Assembly: GCA_025361565.1 (NCBI GenBank)
Contig: JANYKN010000116.1
Span: 348,470 to 412,469 of the forward strand
DNA length: 64,000 nucleotides
Direction: 5' to 3'
Source of the DNA: Bacteroidota bacterium
Lineage (GTDB): Bacteria > Bacteroidota > Bacteroidia > Bacteroidales > NBLH01
Below are positions 56,696 to 64,000 of this stretch, piece by piece. A program made the position numbers and the translations under genes. The notes under the pieces were generated by a model, which was not told the origin of the DNA, searched no databases, and worked only from the letters and a program-made list of their open reading frames with translations. Each line of letters begins with the position of its first letter. The stretch's first letter is position 1.

Positions 56696-57823
56696 TTAAT
56701 CCAATTGTTTCGTAGCAATTTGGTATATTTTCGCCTTTTTCTCTTTTTTTATATATTCCGTTATTTTTTTTCTCTCAGATGACGCAATTTGTTCTAATAT
56801 AGATTTCCCGATTAAATCCTCTTCGACATTATATCCAAATAATTTCACATAAGCCAAATTGGAAAAAACATTAATCCCTTGTTTTGACACACCAATTGCA
56901 TCTTGTGAATTTTCAAAGACAGCTTTTAATTTTGTTTCACTTTCTTCAATTTTTTCCTTGGCGTGTATTAGTTCAAGTTCCGCTAATTTTCTTTCAGTAA
57001 TATCCTGCAAATTATGAAGAAAATATAAAGGCTCATTTTTCTTGTTTTTTATAATCGTTGCATTCAATAAACTGTAAATAATTTGTCCATTTTTATGAAT
57101 TAGTTTTTTTTCTAATTGAAATGATGGAATTAATCCATCACCTAATTTCTTTTGTAATTTAAGGTTCTCTTTTATTGTATCTGCATGTGTAACATCAATT
57201 AATGTTTTTCCTACTAATTCATCCTCATGATATCCCAACATTGAACAATAGGCTTTATTGGAAGCAATAATCTTATAGTCCAATGAAATAACAACAATTC
57301 CCACACTTGTATTTTCATACATTAACCTAAATTTCAACTCGCTTTCTTCTGCCTGCTGCTTTGCAATTAGTAATTCTTTATTCATTTTTTTTACTGCACG
57401 GCTTTCAGCAATTTCAATCTCCTGTTCTTTTAGTTTTTGAGTCAATTTAACAAAATCAATGTGTGTATTTACTCTTGCAACCAACTCTTCTTTTTGAAAC
57501 GGCTTGGTAATATAATCTACAGCACCAAGTTTCAAGCCTTCAACTTTATTATCAACTTCATTGGCAGAAGAAAGAAAAATTATAGGAATATGGCTCAAAT
57601 TATCATTAGCTTTTATCTTTCGGCAAACTTCTAATCCATCAATTCCAGGCATTCGCACATCCAGAAGTATTAAGTCAGGCTGACGTTTTTCCACTACAAC
57701 CAATGCAAGTTCCCCACTATCGGCAGAATAAGTAGTGTACCCTTCTTCGTTTAATAGATTGGTCAACATCGCCAACGTTTCATGGGTATCATCAACTACT
57801 AGTATTTTGCCTTTACAACTCAT
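56696..57823 (-). CDS. N-terminal half of a frameshifted hybrid histidine kinase (REC-PAS-PAS)
   Basis: A 375-codon frame coding a receiver (D55 in ILLDVRMPG; TKPF) at 1-125, a helical linker, one complete PAS domain (about 165-280, ending LQDITERK) and the front of a second PAS (KAVFENSQDAIGVSKQG). After EYIKK the frame runs off into nonsense and stops 14 residues later, while the correct continuation lies one frame away and joins the kinase half downstream. The intact protein would be a roughly 800-residue REC-PAS-PAS-HisKA-HATPase-REC kinase. It starts 3 bases after the upstream kinase gene's stop, so the two are in one operon. Confidence 0.85.
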   Translation of the reverse strand: MSCKGKILVVDDTHETLAMLTNLLNEEGYTTYSADSGELALVVVEKRQPDLILLDVRMPGIDGLEVCRKIKANDNLSHIPIIFLSSANEVDNKVEGLKLGAVDYITKPFQKEELVARVNTHIDFVKLTQKLKEQEIEIAESRAVKKMNKELLIAKQQAEESELKFRLMYENTSVGIVVISLDYKIIASNKAYCSMLGYHEDELVGKTLIDVTHADTIKENLKLQKKLGDGLIPSFQLEKKLIHKNGQIIYSLLNATIIKNKKNEPLYFLHNLQDITERKLAELELIHAKEKIEESETKLKAVFENSQDAIGVSKQGINVFSNLAYVKLFGYNVEEDLIGKSILEQIASSERKKITEYIKKEKKAKIYQIATKQLD

Positions 57824-57826
57824 TTA

Positions 57827-59605
57827 TTAGCTTTGATTAATAAATATTTGTTTTAAAATACGAAATATCTCAGTTATTTTGAAATTCGAAACATAATAAT
57901 GAAGTATATTTCCTAACTCTTTGTTTTTCAACGATATTCGTTCTACTAATTCATAAAGTTTAACATTATCCAAATTTTCAGTATATTCTTTGAGTTCCAA
58001 TAAAACATGATCATCTAATCTTTTGAGCATCTCCGCAGTTAAAGGAATATTTCCTTGTTCTTTTGAATCTATATTATTATAATACAAATATTTAACTTCT
58101 AAATGTTTTTGCAAACTTCCATAAATGTCATTAAAATGATATGGTTTTTTTATAAAATCGTCCATCCCTGAAGATAATATATTTTGAATTTCGTCTTCGA
58201 ATACATGGGCTGAAATGCCTATGATTTTCACTTTTTTACCGTTTTCTGACTGTCTGATGTTTTTGGTTGCTTCCAAGCCATCCATAATGGGCATACGGAT
58301 ATCCATGAATATGAGATTTGGTTTAAAGGTTTTAAATGCTTCGATACCATCAGCTCCGTTTTCGGCAACCTTCACTTTTAAACCGACGTTTTCAAGGATT
58401 CGTTGCAACAACAACCAGTTTTCGAGCTGGTCTTCAACAATCAGAATTTTATATTCCGGCTCACCCAGGGCAAGTGATTTGATTAATTGATAATTTCTTT
58501 GTTTAATTTCGGTGTTATTGATTTGCAGATAAGGTATTTGCACCGTAAATTTGGAACCGATACCAAGCTTGCTCTGAACCTCAATAATTCCGCCAAGCAA
58601 TTCAGTAAATTGACGACAAATAGTAAGTCCAAGCCCTGTTCCTTTAGTTAATGAAATGTTTCCAACCTGAACAAAAGGCTCGAATATCCTATCTATTTCA
58701 TTTGCCGAAATTCCAATTCCAGTGTCAATGACTTCTATTTTCAATAAATCAGAAACAGTTTGCTTATTTTCAAAAGCACTGACATTCAATTCAATGTTTC
58801 CAAATTCGGTAAATTTTATCGCATTACCCAATAAATTAATAAGTATCTGTTTTAATTTAAGTTCATCGCTCAAGATATAAGAAGGTAGTTCTTTAGAAAG
58901 TGAAGTTTTCAGAAACAGACCTTTTGCTTCAGCCCGTTGGCTTATTATCTGGGTAATATCATTCAATGTGTTGTTCAAATTAAATGAAGATATGTCAATT
59001 TTAATCTGTCCTGCTTCAATTTTAGAAATATCCAGCACATTATTTATTAAATTTAAAAGATGCTCTCCACTCCGGTTTATTATTTCCAAATTTTTCTTTT
59101 CTTCTTCTGGAATTTTTGAATTTAGCTGCATTAACTCAGTAAATCCAAGTATTGCGTTTAATGGAGTTCTAAGTTCGTGGCTCATATTGGCAAGAAAAAT
59201 ACTTTTCGACCTGTTGGCCAATTCTGCCTGTTCCTTTGCTTTATCAGCTTTTTTACGTTGTCGGCTTGAATAGTCCGAAATTGCAGAAATAATAATACAA
59301 TTAAATAAAAAAACACTCAAACTTATCCAGTCGGCAGTGGAGTTAATAAAAGGCGAAGTTGAAAAAAATTGCCATCCATAGACAGCTATCAATACTGTTA
59401 AAATTGCCGAAAGCAAACCTGTTAAAAACTCACCAAAGAGTGCGGCGGCAATAACTGCAGGATAATATGTTATCCACACCACTTTATTTTCGAGCGAGCC
59501 TAACAAAAACTTTCGCAACAAAGATGCTACAACAACAGCTATTATGGCAATAAAAAACTGTTGCAGTATATTTTTAAGTGATATCTTCTTTATGGCTATT
59601 GTCAT
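57827..59605 (-). CDS. Membrane hybrid histidine kinase (DUF4118-like sensor, HisKA, HATPase, REC)
   Basis: A 592-residue hybrid kinase. Residues about 15-110 form four hydrophobic helices of the KdpD/DUF4118 type (ITYYPAVIAAALFGEFLTGLLSA). The H-box is NMSHELRTPLN (H143), the ATP domain has DTGIGISANEIDRIFEPF and GTGLGLTICRQF, and the receiver holds LIFMDIRMPIMDGLEA with KKPY. The C-terminal 90 residues (LTAEMLKRLDDHVLLELKEY onwards) are a helical module common after receivers in hybrid kinases. The next gene, the frameshifted kinase, follows after 3 bases. No response regulator with a DNA-binding domain is nearby. Confidence 0.9.
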   Translation of the reverse strand: MTIAIKKISLKNILQQFFIAIIAVVVASLLRKFLLGSLENKVVWITYYPAVIAAALFGEFLTGLLSAILTVLIAVYGWQFFSTSPFINSTADWISLSVFLFNCIIISAISDYSSRQRKKADKAKEQAELANRSKSIFLANMSHELRTPLNAILGFTELMQLNSKIPEEEKKNLEIINRSGEHLLNLINNVLDISKIEAGQIKIDISSFNLNNTLNDITQIISQRAEAKGLFLKTSLSKELPSYILSDELKLKQILINLLGNAIKFTEFGNIELNVSAFENKQTVSDLLKIEVIDTGIGISANEIDRIFEPFVQVGNISLTKGTGLGLTICRQFTELLGGIIEVQSKLGIGSKFTVQIPYLQINNTEIKQRNYQLIKSLALGEPEYKILIVEDQLENWLLLQRILENVGLKVKVAENGADGIEAFKTFKPNLIFMDIRMPIMDGLEATKNIRQSENGKKVKIIGISAHVFEDEIQNILSSGMDDFIKKPYHFNDIYGSLQKHLEVKYLYYNNIDSKEQGNIPLTAEMLKRLDDHVLLELKEYTENLDNVKLYELVERISLKNKELGNILHYYVSNFKITEIFRILKQIFINQS

Positions 59606-59810
59606 TCCTTTTCAAACCTGGTCTAATGGCCTTGAAGTTTAATGTATTTGCCCTCAATAGTAAATGTAACAAAGATTTTTGAATAACTGAAATTATTGAA
59701 GATTTGAAGGTAATATATTTTTAGATTTTTAAAATCTGGAAAGAAAGCAACAAAAATAGAATGAAGTTGGGAAAAAGCATATTTTTTTACAAAACTCAGT
59801 ATGGAGTAAT

Positions 59811-62800
59811 TTATGCTCGGTCAATTTTATTGAGTGTAAAAAAGAAAGAGCTACCTTTACCAAGTGTGCTTTCCACCCAAATTTCACCACCATTTTTCTC
59901 AACAAATTCTTTGCAAAGAACCAATCCCAGACCGGTTCCTTTACTTTTGGCCGAGTCAATATTAGATTTTGAAAATCCTTTAAAAATTGAATCAATATTT
60001 TCAACAGAAATTCCAATGCCTTGATCTTTTATCTCAATTTGGCAAAATGGATCTTTATCTTTAAGGGATACCTCAATTTCTGAGTTTTCATCTGAAAATT
60101 TGATGGCATTATTTAATAAATTTCTAATAATGCTGTTCAGCATATTTTCATCTGCATTAACAAACATGACTCCGTAGATAGGATATATAATAGAAATATT
60201 CTTTTTCTCGGCATTGATTTTAAGAAGTTCTATATTGCTTTGGATCAATTCATCGATATCAATTGATATTTGTTTAAATTTTATTTGTTGGGTCTGTGTG
60301 AGTGCCCATTGAAGTAAGTTTTCAAGTAAGTCATACAACCTTTTTGCGCCGTGCCTTATTTCCTTGATATAGCCCCTTCTTTCTTTTTCATCTATTTCGT
60401 TATAATCATCGTCTAACAATTCGGTTAACGATAACAATGGATTAAAAGGATTCCGCAAATCATGAGCTATAATTGAAAAAAATTTATCTTTTGTATCATT
60501 TAAAACTTTCAGGTTTTTTTCAGATATCAATAATTTCACATTTGCCTGCTCCAATTCATGATTTTTAGACGCTAAAAGTTTATTCGTCCGCAATTTAACC
60601 AGAAAACTATAAATTGAAATAATTATCAATAAAGCCAAAATACTGATAATAAAGAAGAAACCTCTAGTTTCCCAAAATGGAGGTCGGACTAAAATCGAAA
60701 TGGCGAGTCCTTCTTCATTTAAAATTTTGTCGTCGTTTGTACCGCGAATTCTCAATATGTATTTTCCTGGCTTTAAGTTGGTAACCATGATGGTTCTTTT
60801 GTTACCATAATCAATCCAATTATTATTGATTCCTTCTATTTTATATTGAAAATAATTCTCTTCAGGATTAGTATAATCAAGCGCCGCAAATTCTATCGAA
60901 AAAATATTTTTGTCATAATCCAGAACAAATTCATTGTTTTTTGAGTTGTCTTCCGAAATGAATAAATCTTCGGTAAACCATTGATTATCTTTTAATAATG
61001 AGAATTTAGTAATTACTATTTGAGGTTTAATCTGGTTTAATTTTATTTCGTCCGGATGAAAATATACCAATCCTGCGTTTGTGCCAAAATACATCCATCC
61101 ATTTTCATCCTGATAAGCAGATCGCCAGTTAAAACCATCGGATAACAATCCATCGTTCACATTAAAATTTGTAAACTTTTCATTTACAGCGTCAAACTTG
61201 GACAGTCCTTTAGATGTGCTTATCCAAAGATTTCCTGAATAATCTTCAAGAATGGCCATTACCTCATTACTGGCTAATCCATCTTTCATGAAATAACGTT
61301 TAAAAGAGGTTCCATCTTTTTCCAATCTGTTTAATCCACCACCGGCAGTACCTATCCATAGGGTACCAAGATGATCTTCGAAAATGGTGTGTATACAATT
61401 GCTACTAATTGTTCCAATGTTATTTATCTCATTTACAAAAGATTTTATCTGACCAGTTTTGATATTTAAACTATTCAAACCCATTGAATAAGTACCTATC
61501 CATATTTTTCCCTGATGATCCTGATAAATAGATGTTATATAATTATCGCTAATTGAATTATAACTGTTAAAGTTCTTTTTGTATGTAATAAAATAAGGAG
61601 GTTTATTAGCGCAAGTATCAATCATTTTATTTAAACCATCACGGGTTCCAATCCATAAAAAACCATCCTTGTCATACATCATTGCATTTATCTGGTTATT
61701 ACAGATTTCCGTTGAATCCATACCTCTCATATATTTGTTAATCTTAAATTGGTTTTTAACCAATTCCAAAGAATTAAGGCCCCCAGTATGCATCCCAAGC
61801 CATATTTTATCTTTACCGGAACATAATGACCAAATCTGGTCGTCTGAAAGCGTGTTGCTATTATTCAATTTCTGCTGATAGCATCTTAGCGTGAAATTTT
61901 TATTATTAAATATGCAAATACCTCCACCATCAGTACCTATCCAAATATTTCCGGTCGAATCACCTGTTAAAGCCGTTACACTTGGGTGTGATAAACTTTT
62001 ATTATTATTGGGACCGTATCGGAGACTATAAAACTTTTTACGTTTCAAATCTAATTTGTTAACGCCTCCACCTTTGGTAGCTATCCATAATATTTTTGAA
62101 CGGTCTTCGAAAATTGTCCAAACCCTGTTGTTACTTAGACTGTATTTATCGAGTATATCATAAAAATAGGTAATAAAGTGTTTGTTCTTACGATCGTAAA
62201 AGTTCAGGCCATTTTCAGTGCCAATCCAAATATCACCGTTTGAATCTTCAAAAACTTTATTTACATATTCATCACTAATGGAGTATGGATTAGAAATGTC
62301 GTATTTAAATTGCTTGAGTTGTTTTCTATCTTTATCAAAAGTATATAACCCATCGGAAGTGCCAATCCATAGCAATTCATTTTTATCGATCAAAAGCGAT
62401 CTGATTGAAATTTCTCTTGCTTGATCATAACTCTCAAAACCAAGAATATAATGTGTTATTTTATTTGTTTTTAGATTGAAGTAATCTAGGCTTTTATTTG
62501 TTCCAACCCAAAGATTCTTATCCTTATCAATAACTAATGCATCAACATCATTTGACGAAATTGTATTTGTATCTTTATCATTATATAAATATCTTTCAAA
62601 TTCGCCAGTTTTTACGTTTAAATAATTTATTCCACCGCCTGATGTAGCTATCCAAAGGTTACCTTTTTCATCTTCGATTAGGCAACGTATATTATTGCTG
62701 CTTATACTGGAAGGTTCATCTTCACTATTAACAAAATGAGTAAACTCATTTTTTAATGGATCAAATCGATCCAATCCTCCATAATGAGTCCCAAACCACA

Positions 62801-63098
62801 AATATCCTTGCTTATCTTCAAGGATTTCACCAAAATTATTTGAAATAAGTGAATTTAAATTGGTAGGATCGTTAAAATATTGTTTAAATGAAAAGCCATC
62901 GTATCTGTTTAATCCATCCTGAGTGCCAAACCACATAAATCCATAGCGATCCTGAAAAATAGCATACACATTATCGTGCGATAATCCATCCCTCCTAGTC
63001 AAATTATCAAACCTCACGTCTATTTGAGAAATAGCGTTATTGGTTTGCAGGAATATAGTAAAACCTAAGAATAATATGTAAACAATGCTTTTGTACAT
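59811..63098 (-). CDS. Two-component propeller histidine kinase
   Basis: A 1095-residue kinase of the Bacteroidota propeller type. A signal peptide ends NAISQ. About 14 short repeats of the form DxxGxLWIGTxxGLNxYD (about 30-690) make two extracellular seven-bladed beta-propellers, followed by a Y_Y_Y domain (about 720-785), one membrane span (FFFIISILALLIIISIYSFLV) and the cytoplasmic kinase: H879 in FFSIIAHDLRNPF, RNLLNNAIKFS, DQGIGIS and KGTGLGLVLCKEF. Unlike hybrid two-component systems it ends after the ATPase domain, with no receiver or AraC-type DNA-binding domain. Related sensors detect glycan fragments, but this ligand is unknown. Confidence 0.93.
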   Translation of the reverse strand: MYKSIVYILFLGFTIFLQTNNAISQIDVRFDNLTRRDGLSHDNVYAIFQDRYGFMWFGTQDGLNRYDGFSFKQYFNDPTNLNSLISNNFGEILEDKQGYLWFGTHYGGLDRFDPLKNEFTHFVNSEDEPSSISSNNIRCLIEDEKGNLWIATSGGGINYLNVKTGEFERYLYNDKDTNTISSNDVDALVIDKDKNLWVGTNKSLDYFNLKTNKITHYILGFESYDQAREISIRSLLIDKNELLWIGTSDGLYTFDKDRKQLKQFKYDISNPYSISDEYVNKVFEDSNGDIWIGTENGLNFYDRKNKHFITYFYDILDKYSLSNNRVWTIFEDRSKILWIATKGGGVNKLDLKRKKFYSLRYGPNNNKSLSHPSVTALTGDSTGNIWIGTDGGGICIFNNKNFTLRCYQQKLNNSNTLSDDQIWSLCSGKDKIWLGMHTGGLNSLELVKNQFKINKYMRGMDSTEICNNQINAMMYDKDGFLWIGTRDGLNKMIDTCANKPPYFITYKKNFNSYNSISDNYITSIYQDHQGKIWIGTYSMGLNSLNIKTGQIKSFVNEINNIGTISSNCIHTIFEDHLGTLWIGTAGGGLNRLEKDGTSFKRYFMKDGLASNEVMAILEDYSGNLWISTSKGLSKFDAVNEKFTNFNVNDGLLSDGFNWRSAYQDENGWMYFGTNAGLVYFHPDEIKLNQIKPQIVITKFSLLKDNQWFTEDLFISEDNSKNNEFVLDYDKNIFSIEFAALDYTNPEENYFQYKIEGINNNWIDYGNKRTIMVTNLKPGKYILRIRGTNDDKILNEEGLAISILVRPPFWETRGFFFIISILALLIIISIYSFLVKLRTNKLLASKNHELEQANVKLLISEKNLKVLNDTKDKFFSIIAHDLRNPFNPLLSLTELLDDDYNEIDEKERRGYIKEIRHGAKRLYDLLENLLQWALTQTQQIKFKQISIDIDELIQSNIELLKINAEKKNISIIYPIYGVMFVNADENMLNSIIRNLLNNAIKFSDENSEIEVSLKDKDPFCQIEIKDQGIGISVENIDSIFKGFSKSNIDSAKSKGTGLGLVLCKEFVEKNGGEIWVESTLGKGSSFFFTLNKIDRA

Positions 63099-63174
63099 TT
63101 ATTTTTTAATCATTTATGCAAAGATCGTAATAAATAATTGTGTTTAATGAATATCGCCAATTCATTAACACATT

Positions 63175-64000
63175 CTATCCATTGATTTTAATTCCCATTA
63201 CCAATATGTCATCAATTTGCTTTTCGTGTCCTTTCCATTTTTGCAAAGCTTTATTGAGCTCCATACTTTGCTGTTCCATGCTTTGAGATGAAACCGAAAT
63301 AAGCAATTGTTTGAATTTGCTATACAAAAATTTCAAACGCCTGTCACCTCCAAATTGATCAGCATATCCATCCGAAAACATATACAAAACATCATTTTCT
63401 TTCAGATCAAAAGATTTAAGATTATACTTTTGAACTTGTCCATGAGAAATACCTATCGGATTTTTATCCGGTTTAATTTCAATTAAAATTTTTCCATCAG
63501 ATTTTTCAATTGTAAAATCATGTGTTTTATTTGATTTTATTATATCTTCAATTTCTTTATCCGATTCGGATGAGCGAACAATATAAATAGGATTGTAAGC
63601 TCCTGCATATTTTAATTTTCTGTTTTCATAATCAATCAAACAAACAGACAAGTCTATTCCATCTTTGGATTTGCCTGTTTGGTTGGTTTGGTGAAGTGCA
63701 CTTACCACATTGGCTTTTAAATTATCAAGAATTTCTGACGGGGTGGTTATTCCTTTTTTTAAAATAATTTCATTTAACAGAGTAATACCCAACATACTCA
63801 TGAATGCTCCGGGAACACCATGCCCTGTGCAATCAGCAGCAACTACGATTACCTTTTTCTTTTTTATTTGATGTGCCCAATAAAAATCACCACTTACAAT
63901 ATCGCGAGGCAAAAAATAAATAAAATGATCCCCTAATATATTCTTCATATATTCTAGTGGAGGAAGTACCGCTGATTGAATATTTCCTGCATATTCGATA
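63175..64000 (-). CDS. SpoIIE-family phosphatase (5' end beyond the window)
   Basis: The last 275 codons of a phosphatase whose start lies outside the window: the frame stays open to 63999, with YAGNIQSAVLPPLEYMKNIL upstream of the internal Met at 63948, exactly as in complete relatives. Metal-site motifs are intact: VSGDFYWA, AADCTGHGVPGAFMSML, KDGIDLSVC, MFSDGYADQFGG and IDDILVMGIK. By analogy with the genes at 7750 and 13439 the missing part is probably a sensor with a membrane span. The gap to the propeller kinase is 76 bases. Confidence 0.92.
   Translation of the reverse strand, partial: IEYAGNIQSAVLPPLEYMKNILGDHFIYFLPRDIVSGDFYWAHQIKKKKVIVVAADCTGHGVPGAFMSMLGITLLNEIILKKGITTPSEILDNLKANVVSALHQTNQTGKSKDGIDLSVCLIDYENRKLKYAGAYNPIYIVRSSESDKEIEDIIKSNKTHDFTIEKSDGKILIEIKPDKNPIGISHGQVQKYNLKSFDLKENDVLYMFSDGYADQFGGDRRLKFLYSKFKQLLISVSSQSMEQQSMELNKALQKWKGHEKQIDDILVMGIKING

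Noticed and set aside
1-64000. tRNA, rRNA, CRISPR arrays, insertion sequences, prophage or attachment sites
   Set aside because: Gaps were read for tRNA arms, spaced direct repeats and transposase-like frames; none was found.

Overview
The window looks like chromosomal DNA of a Bacteroidota bacterium, probably a marine or sediment Bacteroidales/Marinilabiliales relative. The DNA is AT-rich. Several promoters fit the Bacteroidota pattern TTG-N19..22-TAnnTTTG. Typical lineage genes are present: a 49-residue ribosomal protein THX, a secreted protease with a type IX secretion C-terminal domain, a CBM9/DUF5916 outer-membrane protein, a propeller-type histidine kinase, and Gfo/Idh/MocA proteins with twin-arginine-like leaders. 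No rRNA, tRNA, CRISPR array, transposase or phage gene was seen. The left edge cuts the 3' end of an unknown gene and the right edge cuts the 5' end of a SpoIIE phosphatase.

Layout. (1) 0.6-7.6 kb: a DUF4145/TolB-like/TPR protein, then rpsA - STAS protein - rnz - guaA, closed by a terminator; a second, textbook terminator lies inside rnz. (2) 7.7-15.5 kb: two membrane SpoIIE phosphatases, a SiaC-type phosphoprotein, a UbiA prenyltransferase, and a MarR-controlled pair of NAD(P)-binding oxidoreductases with two matching operators. (3) 15.5-24.3 kb, mostly minus strand: a metzincin protease, phosphoglucomutase, citrate lyase (citF and a fused citD-citE) and tryptophanase with a possible leader peptide. 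(4) 24.4-31.2 kb, plus strand: ACP, asparagine-synthase-like amidotransferase, NadE-like synthetase, AMP-forming ligase and an atypical sugar transferase. This is the best candidate for an undescribed pathway. (5) 31.5-47.8 kb: DUF5916 protein, HD/PDEase-like hydrolase, mnmA, a DoxX - Gfo/Idh/MocA x2 - DUF1080 sugar operon, a T9SS protease, uvrB, a secreted endonuclease/phosphatase-family protein and THX. (6) 48.3-52.2 kb: nucleotide-sugar genes rfbC, rfbA, UDP-xylose synthase and ugd. (7) 52.8-64 kb: a 5'-nucleotidase, a second SiaC, and a minus-strand run of sensor proteins, one split by a frameshift, ending in a third SpoIIE phosphatase.

Three themes link the genes. Partner-switching signalling recurs: three SpoIIE phosphatases, one STAS antagonist, two SiaC proteins and one STAS-like unknown, with no cognate kinase in view. 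Surface-glycan synthesis joins region 4 and region 6: ugd and the decarboxylase could supply UDP-glucuronate and UDP-xylose, and the sugar transferase could start a lipid-linked glycan that the ligase, ACP and amidotransferases decorate. Anaerobic carbon use is suggested by citrate lyase and tryptophanase. These functional links are inferences from gene content and order.
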